Under the pieces are notes generated by a model. The model did no database searches. It saw only the letters and a list, made by a program, of their open reading frames with translations, and was not told where the DNA came from. 64,000 nucleotides of DNA from JAEUHQ01 sp964538915 (GTDB lineage Bacteria; Planctomycetota; UBA1135; UBA2386). The position numbers were made by a program, and so were the translations under genes. Of this stretch, positions 1 through 7,263 are shown piece by piece. Every line of letters starts with the position of its first letter. Position 1 is the stretch's first letter. Location of the stretch: NCBI GenBank assembly GCA_964538915.1, contig CAZIFB010000001.1, positions 124,001 to 188,000 of the forward strand, read 5' to 3'.

Positions 1-1
1 G

Positions 2-73
2 ACCATGATCGCTGGCGCCGAGAAGCGCTGCGAAGCGAACGGCCGCAAGACGCTCCGCCCGCAGGATCTCTGA
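2..73 (+). CDS. C-terminal end of a possible histone-fold protein (partial)
   Basis: Only the last 23 codons are in the window; they end in TGA at 71-73. The tail reads CEANGRKTLRPQDL. The R-K-T run followed by a short stretch and a terminal D-L is what small bacterial and archaeal histones show where the last loop enters helix 3, and such proteins often stop right there. If so, it would be a small DNA-binding protein. This rests on a very short stretch: nothing upstream is visible and the similarity is recalled, not searched. Another small helical DNA-binding protein is possible. Confidence 0.4.
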   Translation, partial: TMIAGAEKRCEANGRKTLRPQDL

Positions 74-181
74 TCCGAATCCCAGGGTGTGCGGGCCGTC
101 GCTCGACGGTCCGCAACAGCGACCCGGGTCGCGCGTCGCGCGCGCCCGGGTCGCGTCGTTTCCCGAGCGCCCTTCGTTCGA

Positions 182-961
182 TCACATCGAGTGATCGTCG
201 GCGACGCCGAGGCGGCGGAAAGCTTCGCGTTCGAGTTCGAGAGTTCGCCCGCGCACCTGCTCCGCGACGGTCTCAAGCCGCGCATCGTCGGCATCCGCAC
301 CGACCTCGATGGGCTCGCCGTACGCGACGGCGAGGCGCGCGAACGGCTGCGGGATCGTGAAGCGGTCCCAGCTGCGCAGCCTCCACGCCCGATCGACGGC
401 GACGCCGACGGGGAGGATCGGCGAGCCCGTCGCGCGCGCGAGCCACGCGACGCCGACGTTCGTCGTGTGCCGCGGGCCGCGGGGGCCGTCGGGCGTGACG
501 ACGAGCTGACCGCCGCCCGCCATCAGGTCGCGCATCGTACGCAACGCAGTTGCACCGCCGCGGCTCAGCGATCCGCGGATGGCGCGGAAGCGGAACGACC
601 GCAGCGCGCGCGCGGCGAGACTGCCGTCGTCGCTCGGCGACACGAGCACGTGGATGCCGCGGCCCTTGTGCAGGCGCAGCGGCATGAGGCACAGCATGCG
701 GCCGTGCCACATCGAGACGATCCAGGGGCGTTCGCTCGCGAGCAGTTCGAGGCCGGGCTGGCCGTCGCGCCGCACGCTCCAGGTGAGGGCCAGCAGCCTC
801 AGCAGCGTTGGCGCGCTCAGCTCGAGCAGGGCAGACCCGACGCGCCGGCGGAAGCGGCGCCAGCGCCGCAGCCGCGGTGCGTTGCGGCCCTGCGCGTTGC
901 GTTCGGCGTCGCGGCGTGCGATCGCTTCGCGACGGCTCTGGCGCAGACCACGGGGGGCCAT
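182..961 (-). CDS. lysophospholipid acyltransferase family protein (DUF374)
   Basis: A 259-residue protein probably acylating a lipid or lipid A-like acceptor at the inner membrane. It shows the DUF374 signature: a conserved MWHGRM histidine motif in the first third, an acceptor-side RGSLSRGGA stretch in the middle and TPDGPRGPRH further on, in the order and size usual for the family. The reading frame stays open far upstream, but that part is arginine-rich and antisense to the kinase gene, so the ATG at 961, just before the family-like region, was chosen. It lies 134 bp downstream of the histidine kinase gene on the same strand and may be cotranscribed with it. The substrate cannot be read from the sequence. 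Confidence 0.85.
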   Translation of the reverse strand: MAPRGLRQSRREAIARRDAERNAQGRNAPRLRRWRRFRRRVGSALLELSAPTLLRLLALTWSVRRDGQPGLELLASERPWIVSMWHGRMLCLMPLRLHKGRGIHVLVSPSDDGSLAARALRSFRFRAIRGSLSRGGATALRTMRDLMAGGGQLVVTPDGPRGPRHTTNVGVAWLARATGSPILPVGVAVDRAWRLRSWDRFTIPQPFARLAVAYGEPIEVGADADDARLETVAEQVRGRTLELEREAFRRLGVADDHSM

Positions 962-1095
962 GTGCGCAGCATGCACTGTCGGCGGGTCGACTGCATCCCC
1001 GTGCTGCGGTCGTTGCGCGCCGGCGTGGCCGGCGTCTCCACGAGTGCTGGCGGCGTCTCCCTTCGCGACCTGTTCCACGAATCCGTCCGGGACGA

Positions 1096-2073
1096 TCAGG
1101 CAACGATCGGACCGATCTCCGCGGTATCCGGCACCTGGTGGCGGGGCAGGGTTATCTCGAATTCGCAGCCCTGATCCACTGCGTTGCGAAGCCCGATCGT
1201 GCCGCCGTGGTGCTCGGCGACATGCCGGGCGATGGCGAGCCCGAAACCCGTGCCGGCGGACGGCAGGGTGAGGCCCGGTGGGTGGAAGAACCAGTCGAAC
1301 ACCGACTCGAGATGCTCCGCGGCGATGCCCGTGCCGTGATCGCGCACGTGGATCTGGACCGCGTCTCCGCGTGTGTCGACGGACACCTCGACCTTCGCGG
1401 TGCGCGGCGAGAAGCGCACGGCGTTGCGGAGGAGGTTCTCGACCATCGCTTCGAGCAGCACGGCGTCGCCGAGTACCTCCGGTGACGGGGCGCCTTCCAC
1501 ATGGTCGGCGAACGTTATCACGATTCCCACTCCGCTCACGTGCGCCAGCGCCTGCGATCGCCGCACCGACTCCATGACGAAGTCGTGGACATCGACGGGG
1601 CTGTGATGACTCTTGTCCGTCTGCGCGAACGGGCGAGCAAGGCGCAGGAAACTCTCGACGAGGTCGGAGAGATGCCGGACATCCTCGGCGATGCTCTTCG
1701 CATGGACACGCACCGCAGTCGGGTCGTGCGTCGCGTGCAGCATCAGGTCCAGCTGGGTCAGGACGAGCGTCAGCGGCGTCTTGATCTCGTGCGCGATGTT
1801 GCCGACGAAGCGCCCTTGCGAGTGCGAGATCTCCCGGAGCTGCGCGTCCTGCCTGGCGACCAGGGCCCGCAGAGAGGCGGGGGCGCCGGCGGCGCGGAGG
1901 AGGACGCGACAGCCGGCGGCAGCCAGAGCCACCAGCAGGCCGCCGACCAACCATGGCGATGCATCGGGCGGTCGTCCTCCTGCCGCGAGCCAGGCTCCCG
2001 CCGCCGCGCTCGCGGCGATGGCCCCCGAACCGAGCGCGATCCGCCCAAGGTGACATCGGGGGGCGAGGCTCAC
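1096..2073 (-). CDS. membrane sensor histidine kinase
   Basis: A 325-residue kinase expected to autophosphorylate on histidine and pass phosphate to the response regulator encoded just upstream. Two hydrophobic segments (about residues 10-30 and 36-56) anchor it with almost no periplasmic loop, so it probably senses something in or under the membrane. The H-box is FVGNIAHEIKTPL with His95; the N-box (VENLLRNAV), the VRDHGTG motif and the GTGFGLAIA motif follow in normal order. The GTG start at 2073 was chosen because it overlaps the regulator's stop codon in a GTGA, the usual sign of translational coupling. Its catalytic region strongly resembles the second kinase at 5639-6667, including a shared VESFLRLARPFAQ stretch. 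Confidence 0.93.
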   Translation of the reverse strand: MSLAPRCHLGRIALGSGAIAASAAAGAWLAAGGRPPDASPWLVGGLLVALAAAGCRVLLRAAGAPASLRALVARQDAQLREISHSQGRFVGNIAHEIKTPLTLVLTQLDLMLHATHDPTAVRVHAKSIAEDVRHLSDLVESFLRLARPFAQTDKSHHSPVDVHDFVMESVRRSQALAHVSGVGIVITFADHVEGAPSPEVLGDAVLLEAMVENLLRNAVRFSPRTAKVEVSVDTRGDAVQIHVRDHGTGIAAEHLESVFDWFFHPPGLTLPSAGTGFGLAIARHVAEHHGGTIGLRNAVDQGCEFEITLPRHQVPDTAEIGPIVA

Positions 2074-2783
2074 GAGGCGGGGACGACCCTCCCCGGGACG
2101 TGGCCGGGTTCGGTGTGGTCGACGAAGCGATAGCCGCTGCCGATCACGGTCTCGATGCGCGGTTTCGCCGCACCGCGATCGATCTTGCGGCGCAGGCTCG
2201 ACACGTAGACGTCGATCACGTTGCTGCTCGACTCGTAGTTCATGTCCCACACACTCTCGCTGATCATCGTTCGCGTCAGCAGCTTCCTCGGGTTGCGCAT
2301 CATGTATTCGAGCAGGGCGAACTCCTTGGCCGAGAGCTTGACGGCCTTGCCGTCGAGCGAGACGCGGTGCTCGAGCAGGTTCATCTCGAGGCCCCCCGAC
2401 TTGAGAATCGCGCCCTCGGTCGCCTGCGAACGGCGCAGAAGGCTGCGCAGGCGGGCCAGCAGTTCGTCGACCTGGAACGGCTTGGTCAGGTAGTCGTCTG
2501 CGCCCGCATCCAGGCCGGCGACCTTGTCCGCGGTCGAACTCAGCACGGTCAGCATGAGGATCGGCACGATGACCTTCTGCCGCCGCAGGTTGCGGCACAA
2601 TTGCACACCGTCGCTACCGGGCAGCATCACGTCGAGGATGATGGCGTCGTGGCGGTCGACGACCGCCATCTCGTCGCCCTCGTCCCCGTTGTTGGCCACG
2701 TCCACGGAATAGCCCTGCTGTTCCAGGCTGGCCTTGATCGACTGTGCCAGCTTGACGTTGTCCTCGATGAGCAGGATCCGCAT
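2070..2783 (-). CDS. OmpR/PhoB-family response regulator
   Basis: A 237-residue two-domain regulator. The receiver domain (residues 1-115) has the acidic pair at E7-D8, the phospho-acceptor Asp51 in ILDVMLPG and Lys101 in YLTKPF. A winged-helix DNA-binding domain follows (about 130-228) with the typical SAKEFALLEYM and RRKID-type segments and a final GSGYRF. It is coupled to the kinase gene by a 4-bp overlap. It is the only OmpR-family regulator in the window. Regulators of this family bind direct repeats with an 11-bp period, which is exactly the layout of the eight promoter modules between 4.4 and 25 kb, so it is the leading candidate to bind them (inference). No such module is visible in front of its own gene. 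Confidence 0.95.
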   Translation of the reverse strand: MRILLIEDNVKLAQSIKASLEQQGYSVDVANNGDEGDEMAVVDRHDAIILDVMLPGSDGVQLCRNLRRQKVIVPILMLTVLSSTADKVAGLDAGADDYLTKPFQVDELLARLRSLLRRSQATEGAILKSGGLEMNLLEHRVSLDGKAVKLSAKEFALLEYMMRNPRKLLTRTMISESVWDMNYESSSNVIDVYVSSLRRKIDRGAAKPRIETVIGSGYRFVDHTEPGHVPGRVVPAS

Positions 2784-3001
2784 ACAGTCTCCGACGGGGG
2801 CCCCGGATCGTATGGCCGGCACTCCGCGACGGACAGGACCCTTTCGCCTGCGGTCCGGCGCCACGGCACCGCTCCGGTTCCTTCAGGGAGCCGGCTCGTG
2901 CTCGGTTCCATGGTTCTTCGCGCGTCCCCCGGCCAGCCCCGGGTGCGGTGGCCATCACGAAACGCCGCAACCCCTGCCCGGCCGCGGGCGGGGGCGTGCA
3001 G

Positions 3002-4282
3002 TCACTTCTTCGTCCACACAGGGAGACCCTGGTCGTCGCGGAGTACGAGGCTCTTGTCGTCCACGGCGAGTGATCCGGCGACCAGGACGGTCTGGGTCCC
3101 GTACTTCGTGGGCGATCCCGTCACTTCGATCGTCTTGCCCGAACGCATCCCGAGGGCCTGCTGGTCGGCGAAGGTCGCCGGCGCCGCGAACACGATGACC
3201 TCGCGGCCCTCGCTGGTTCGGATGCGCAGGCGCATGCGTTCCTCCTGGCGATCACCGATCCGGACCGAACCGATCGTCGTGATCGTGCCCTTGATCGTCT
3301 CGACTCGCTTGCCGTCGTAGGTGTCGGCGAAAGGCGCCGCCTTCTCGCGCGAGGCGTCGACGACGATCACGTCACCATTGGTGCCGTTGGTTTCACTCCG
3401 CGCTTTCGCGCACGCTTCGCGGCAGCGCAGCACCCATTGCTCGTTGTTCAGTGCCGGCCACTTGCCGTTCGGAAGGGCCATGGCGTCGAGGTGCGTCGCG
3501 CTGCACGGAAATACGAACACGTTCCGCTCGTGATCGAGCGTCAGTGCGTCCGAAGCCACGAGTACGAACTTCTCGCCCATGCCCAGTGTGCCGCCGAAGC
3601 TCAACAGCGCGCCGTCGACCGTCGCGAACTTGGTGTCGACGACCAGGTCCTCGACGTCGGCCAGCTTCTTGCGCCCGGTGTCGACGACATCCATGCCGAT
3701 CAGGTTGCTGAGCCGACGGTGGACGAAGGCCTTGTTGCCGGGCGCCCGATCGACGCCTCGGCCGCCGTCGACGCCGCTGCCCTCTGGTTCACCGACCGCC
3801 TCGGATGGCGTCTTCTCGCCGCGCGAGCGATAGTAGTCGTCCACCTGGGCCGTCCAGGCCGCATCGGCCAAGTCGGGCCACATGGCCTTGTCGAAGCCGG
3901 GTGCCGCCTTCAGGGTCTCCCGGTCGAGACCGAGCGTCGCTCGCGGGGTGTCGTCCGAACTGCGTTGGCTCACTTCGACGAGGCGCCACGGCATCGCGAA
4001 GTACTTCTCGCCCATGCCGAGGAAGCCGCCGAACGCGACCACGGCGTAGGCGATCCGCTGGTTGCCGCCGTCGAGCACGATGTCCTGGATCTCGCCGAGG
4101 TTCTCGTTCTTCGAATTGGTGACGGCGCACCCGATGAGCTGGGAGGCCTTGCAGCGGGCGGCTCCGCGAGTGCCCGCGGCGAGCGCGATCGGCGCGGTGT
4201 CGTCCTTGCGCTGCGGCTGCTGCGCCGAAACGAGACTGGCAGCGACGCTGGCCAGGAGAGGAGTGAGGATGAGGTGTTTCAC
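3002..4282 (-). CDS. exported protein with two PRC-barrel domains and a C-terminal OB-like domain
   Basis: A 426-residue protein with an N-terminal export signal (residues 1-20, ending SAQQ). Two PRC-barrel-like repeats follow: around residues 45-130 (LIGCAVTNSKNENLGEIQD, then GGFLGMGEKYFAMPW) and again around 200-290 (LIGMDVVDTGRKKLADVED, then GGTLGMGEKFVLV). The last 100 residues form a small beta-rich module (IKGTITTIGSV ... IEVTGSPTKYG) resembling OB-fold domains attached to such proteins. The GTG at 4282 starts directly at the signal peptide. Its promoter probably lies at 4429-4471, a member of the eight-copy module, placing the gene in the envelope-stress regulon. The molecular role of exported PRC-barrel proteins is unknown. 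Confidence 0.88.
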   Translation of the reverse strand: MKHLILTPLLASVAASLVSAQQPQRKDDTAPIALAAGTRGAARCKASQLIGCAVTNSKNENLGEIQDIVLDGGNQRIAYAVVAFGGFLGMGEKYFAMPWRLVEVSQRSSDDTPRATLGLDRETLKAAPGFDKAMWPDLADAAWTAQVDDYYRSRGEKTPSEAVGEPEGSGVDGGRGVDRAPGNKAFVHRRLSNLIGMDVVDTGRKKLADVEDLVVDTKFATVDGALLSFGGTLGMGEKFVLVASDALTLDHERNVFVFPCSATHLDAMALPNGKWPALNNEQWVLRCREACAKARSETNGTNGDVIVVDASREKAAPFADTYDGKRVETIKGTITTIGSVRIGDRQEERMRLRIRTSEGREVIVFAAPATFADQQALGMRSGKTIEVTGSPTKYGTQTVLVAGSLAVDDKSLVLRDDQGLPVWTKK

Positions 4283-4428
4283 GTTCTGTTGCCTTGGTGG
4301 GATGCGATCGGGACCGCACCCGGTGACCACCGTTCTGCGAACGCTGGTCGATCTGGCCGGGAACGCCGGCGCGTTGCCGTCGATGCCGACGGCGGAGTTC
4401 GGGCGGCGCCATGAAGCGCCATGCCAGC

Positions 4429-4471
4429 CCTGTAGAGGTCGCCTCTGAGTTCGTCGTGAATCCGACGTGAG
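4429..4471 (-). promoter_or_regulatory. direct-repeat promoter module F (upstream of the PRC-barrel gene)
   Basis: On the minus strand: CTCAC, 6 bp, TTCAC, 6 bp, CTCAG, then 10 bp and TACAGG as likely -10. The half-sites begin exactly 11 bp apart. The first half-site is also part of an inverted repeat (GTGAGA-TCGG-TCTCAC, 4467-4482). The start codon lies about 145 bp beyond the -10. The layout is identical in seven other promoters of this window. Confidence 0.75.
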
Positions 4472-4577
4472 ATCGGTCTCACATGGTCGGTTTCGGGCGG
4501 CCTGCCCGAGGAGATGGGCCTCCGCCTGGTCGCCGCAGCGTCGCGCATCGTGGCCGAAGGCTCGGAGTGAAGCTCGT

Positions 4578-4620
4578 CTCACATGCCCTTCAGGTCAGCC
4601 TCAGTGGGTTGCGCTAACGG
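4578..4620 (+). promoter_or_regulatory. direct-repeat promoter module D (upstream of the stress-protein gene at 4676)
   Basis: CTCAC, 6 bp, TTCAG, 6 bp, CTCAG, then 10 bp and TAACGG as likely -10. Half-sites begin 11 bp apart. The last half-site is 72 bp from the ATG at 4676. Divergent from module F; the 393-bp region between the two genes holds little besides these two modules and the inverted repeat at 4467-4482. Confidence 0.75.
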
Positions 4621-4675
4621 TGGTCGCGAGAAAGGGCATTGCATCGCCGTGCCTCGTTACCCGACCCCCGATCCC

Positions 4676-5180
4676 ATGCACACGACCGTCACCGGCCTGC
4701 TTCCCAACCAGCGATTGGCTGACCGGGCGGCGCACAATCTCGTTCTCGCGGGGTTCCCCGAGGAGCGGGTGCGGGGCGTCCACGCCGGCACACTCAGTCG
4801 TCACGAGTTCATCGAGGCGACGACAGTCGACGGGAAACGCGCGGTGATCCTGGGGACGACCTTCGGTGCGATCGGAGGCATCGTCGCCGGCGTGGCGGTC
4901 GGCAGCGTCTTCGGCTTCTTTGGCCAGCACCGTGGTCGACGGTCTCGCCGCGGCGGCGGGTGGTGCCGTGTTGGGCCCGATGATCGGGGGATCGACGAGG
5001 AAGCCACGTCCGAGCGGAGTTGGAGAACCAGGTCTCGGCCGGCACGGTGCTCGTCAGCGCCATCGCCGACAGCACGCAGAAGAGCCTGCTGCTGGACCTC
5101 CTCGCGAAGGAGGAGGGCAGCCGCAGGTCTCCACGGCCGCGTCGTTCACCGCGGCAGTGCTCCCGGAGAACTCGCCGTGA
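4676..5180 (+). pseudogene. glycine-zipper membrane stress protein (general stress protein 17M-like), frameshifted
   Basis: The gene starts MHTTVTGLLPNQRLADRAAH, the usual opening of small stress proteins whose first 50 residues resemble the 17M/YflT domain, followed by a glycine-rich membrane hairpin (GAIGGIVAGVAVGSVFGF). The protein-like sequence then moves between frames: near 4925 it continues in the next frame as STVVDGLAAAAGGAVLGPM, near 5015 in another as ENQVSAGTVLVSAIADSTQK, and near 5110 back again, ending VSTAASFTAAVLPENSP with TGA at 5178-5180. Pieces in all frames look well conserved, so the breaks are recent or are sequencing errors. An intact version would be about 167 residues. 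Module D is upstream. Confidence 0.7.
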
Positions 5181-5205
5181 ACGGGCGGTGCAGCACGACG
5201 GCCTG

Positions 5206-5248
5206 CTCATTCGCATTTCAGGCTGCGTTCACCGGGGTGGAGTAGCCC
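5206..5248 (+). promoter_or_regulatory. direct-repeat promoter module A (upstream of the small gene and second kinase)
   Basis: CTCAT, 6 bp, TTCAG, 6 bp, TTCAC, then 10 bp and TAGCCC as likely -10. Half-sites begin 11 bp apart. The last half-site lies 54 bp before the ATG at 5287, a spacing close to modules C, D, G and H. Confidence 0.75.
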
Positions 5249-5286
5249 GTGCCTTGCGCTCGTTCGAGACGCACCGAGACAACCCA

Positions 5287-5639
5287 ATGCCGAACCACTT
5301 CGATGTCCATACGCCGGCCGAGGACCATGCCCTGTTGCCCGGTTCGCGTAGCCCCCAGTGGCTTTGCCATCGGGCGGTTCCTTCGGCGCCGCGATCGCGG
5401 AGGCGACCTTGAACTGGCGGCAGATCGCGAACAGCCTCCGCCGCCTAGGCGCGGCACCACGCCCGACCCTGCCTCCGGGTTTCGCCCAGAGGGTGGTGTC
5501 GGCGTTGCACGCTTCGCAGCAGTCGACGGATCGCGCCGACGCCGCGTCTTCGCGCCCGCGGCCTGCTGCGACGGTGGCGTCGACCGTCGCCGCTGGTGCC
5601 CGTGGCCGTTCTTCCGCGGGAGAGGGGGCCGGCGCGTGA
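5287..5639 (+). pseudogene. small gene coupled to the second kinase, probably frameshifted; function unknown
   Basis: An ATG at 5287, placed suitably behind promoter module A, opens with MPNHFDVHTPAEDHALLPG but that frame stops at 5412. From about 5352 a second frame is open to 5639 and contains ATLNWRQIANSLRRL and TLPPGFAQRVVSALHAS, a pattern like the short helical regions found in anti-sigma-type proteins. A GTG at 5358 could also start this second frame on its own (93 residues). The end overlaps the kinase start as TGATG, so the second frame is probably translated. I read it as one gene with a single frameshift; two separate tiny genes is the alternative. Function not recognised. Confidence 0.4.
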
Positions 5640-6667
5640 TGCACGCGATGTGGCCCGGTGCGGCAATTCACGATGTCGGACTCGCCGCCGCGAGCGCCCG
5701 ACTGGCCGTGGCCATGCCGTTCGGGGTCGGCGATCCGAGTGCCCTGCTCGTCGCGTGGATCCTCGCCGCCGCCCTGGTCGTCTCGATCGCGCTGGGTTGG
5801 CGGTTGTTGCGCAGGGCGGAGATCGAGAAAGTGACGGCGATCGCCGGCATCGTTCCGTTGCAGGCCTCTCTCGATGCCGCGATGGGTCGCATCAGTCTGT
5901 TCTCGGAGTCCCAGGAGCGCTTCGTCGGCAACCTGGCCCAGGAGATCAAGGCTCCGCTCGCGAGCCTGCTGATCCATGCGGACATGCTCCTGGCCGGCAG
6001 CGCGGAGCCCGTCACGGTCCATCGCTATTCCAAGGGCATCGTCGAGAACCTGCGGCACTTGTCGGATCTCGTCGAGAGCTTTCTGCGGCTGGCGCGACCG
6101 TTCGCGCAGGAAGACACCAGCAACCACGTCCCGGTGCACATGCACGACTTGGTGCTCGAGGCCGTCCGCCGATGCCAGCCGCTGGCCGACTCGCGTGGTG
6201 TTGGCGTCGTGCCGATGCTTGCCGAGACGAACAACAACACGCCGGTGGAGGTCATGGGCGATGCCGCCCTGCTCGAGGCGATGATCGAGAACCTGGTCCG
6301 CAACGGCGTCCTCGCCGCACCGCCCGGGACCCGCGTCGACCTGCACGTGAGGATCGAAGGGGACGCCGTCGTCCTGTCCGTGCGCGACCACGGCGCCACC
6401 ATCGACGAAGACCAGATCGAGTCGATCTTCCGAGGGTTCTTCCAGGTGCCGGCGCCGCCTCGGCACGCGTCGGGCACTGGCCTGAGCCTCGCGATCGCGA
6501 AACGAGTCGCGGAGCACCACCGCGGCACGATCTCGCTTCGCAACGTGCCAGAGGGCGGTTGCGAGTTCGCCGTCCAGCTTCCGCGCTGGTTTCCGGACAT
6601 GCCCCCTGATGGCGGGCGGAACGGCTCGGCTCCGCCGCGCAAACCCGTGCGATCATCGGGCGCCTGA
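5639..6667 (+). CDS. degenerate histidine kinase lacking the phospho-acceptor histidine
   Basis: A 342-residue paralogue of the kinase at 1096-2073. It has a single clear membrane segment (about 35-60), a linker, the dimerisation helices, and a C-terminal ATPase region with N-box (IENLVRNGV). The H-box reads FVGNLAQEIKAPL: Gln101 (codon CAG) stands where the paralogue has His95. The VRDHGTG motif has become VRDHGAT and the GTGFGLAIA motif GTGLSLAIA. It therefore probably cannot autophosphorylate and may act as a pseudokinase that heterodimerises with the intact kinase or controls dephosphorylation (inference). The ATG at 5639 follows a GGGAGAGG ribosome site and overlaps the upstream stop in TGATG. 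It lies behind promoter module A. Confidence 0.9.
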   Translation: MHAMWPGAAIHDVGLAAASARLAVAMPFGVGDPSALLVAWILAAALVVSIALGWRLLRRAEIEKVTAIAGIVPLQASLDAAMGRISLFSESQERFVGNLAQEIKAPLASLLIHADMLLAGSAEPVTVHRYSKGIVENLRHLSDLVESFLRLARPFAQEDTSNHVPVHMHDLVLEAVRRCQPLADSRGVGVVPMLAETNNNTPVEVMGDAALLEAMIENLVRNGVLAAPPGTRVDLHVRIEGDAVVLSVRDHGATIDEDQIESIFRGFFQVPAPPRHASGTGLSLAIAKRVAEHHRGTISLRNVPEGGCEFAVQLPRWFPDMPPDGGRNGSAPPRKPVRSSGA

Positions 6668-6706
6668 TGTCTCGTGAGAGTCGGTCGGCGACCAGGCGAT
6701 TCCCTT

Positions 6707-6749
6707 TTCATCTGCGTTTCAGCCCGGGCTCATGCGGTCACCGTAATGA
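6707..6749 (+). promoter_or_regulatory. direct-repeat promoter module B (upstream of the DUF3309 gene)
   Basis: TTCAT, 6 bp, TTCAG, 6 bp, CTCAT, then 10 bp and TAATGA as likely -10. Half-sites begin 11 bp apart. The gene start at 6879 is about 130 bp beyond the -10, a longer leader than at most of the other modules. Confidence 0.75.
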
Positions 6750-6878
6750 AGGGGCGAACAGGCAGTGTCACCCGACGCTGTCTGCTTCTCGGATCGACCA
6801 CGAGAGGCGCCGCCTTGCACAACGGAGCGTGAGCCACGCCGACGCGACGCGAAGGCTCCGCAATCACGAAAGGAAACC

Positions 6879-7043
6879 ATGGGCCTCATTCTCTTGATCT
6901 TGTTGGTGATCCTGGTTCTGGGCGGACTCCCCAGGTGGTCGCATTCCAAGGATTGGGGATACGGTCCGAGCAGCGGACTGGGCCTGATCCTGCTGGTCGT
7001 GCTGATCCTCGTGTTACTGGGCCATATTCCGCGTGGTTTCTGA
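6879..7043 (+). CDS. DUF3309 small membrane protein
   Basis: A 54-residue protein made of two hydrophobic stretches (residues 2-16 and 33-48) joined by a short polar link containing WSHSKDWGYGPSSGLG. The Trp-Gly-Tyr-Gly-Pro-Ser link between two leucine/isoleucine helices is the hallmark of the DUF3309 family, which is found widely next to other small stress-type membrane proteins and has no known function. AAAGGAA sits four bases before the ATG, a good ribosome site. Promoter module B lies upstream, so the gene is probably part of the same regulon as the other small membrane proteins here. Confidence 0.88.
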   Translation: MGLILLILLVILVLGGLPRWSHSKDWGYGPSSGLGLILLVVLILVLLGHIPRGF

Positions 7044-7083
7044 GGGTGCCGAACGATTGCCCGTCTTGCCGATTCCGGCAGTG

Positions 7084-7099
7084 CGGCATGCGTATTGCG
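7084..7099 (+). promoter_or_regulatory. possible sigma-54 promoter
   Basis: CGGCATG-N4-TTGCG keeps the invariant GG and GC with the right 10-bp gap. It lies 165 bp before the start at 7264, or immediately before a short broken reading frame at 7111. Less certain than the other sigma-54 sites. Confidence 0.35.
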
Positions 7100-7110
7100 C
7101 CTCGGCCCTC

Positions 7111-7243
7111 ATGCAAGCAAGTCATCTCTTCGGGACCATCGCACTGGCGTTCTCGTTGCCGTCATGCACGAGTACCTGCGAAGCGGTTCCCCTTCGACGA
7201 GGGGCAGTTCCTCTACGGCCTCAGCCTCGGCTTCCCCTTCTGA
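7111..7243 (+). pseudogene. possible small lipoprotein remnant with a frameshift
   Basis: The frame starting at ATG 7111 opens with MQASHLFGTIALAFSLPSC, which looks like a lipoprotein signal ending in a lipobox cysteine. After about 25 residues it becomes arginine- and proline-rich, while the next frame reads AKRFPFDEGQFLYGLSLGFPF and stops at 7243, a plausible envelope-protein tail. One single-base shift near 7175 would join them into a protein of about 43 residues. No ribosome site is evident. It could equally be non-coding sequence. Confidence 0.3.
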
Positions 7244-7263
7244 ACAACCGACGAGCCAATCCA

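Noticed and set aside
962..2056. Upstream extension of the acyltransferase frame to a much longer protein
   Set aside because: The extension is antisense to the kinase gene, rich in arginine and proline, and has no family features; long open frames on the opposite strand are expected in GC-rich DNA.
2871..2900. TTCAG followed by CTCG before the response-regulator gene
   Set aside because: The half-sites are 13 bp apart, orientation is away from the gene, and there is no TA hexamer at the fixed distance.
4640..4654. Sigma-54-like sequence on the minus strand before the PRC-barrel gene
   Set aside because: Spacing is one base too short, and module F is already present.
6805..6819. Sigma-54-like sequence before the DUF3309 gene
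   Set aside because: The GG and GC are 9 bp apart instead of the required 10; promoter module B explains this gene better.
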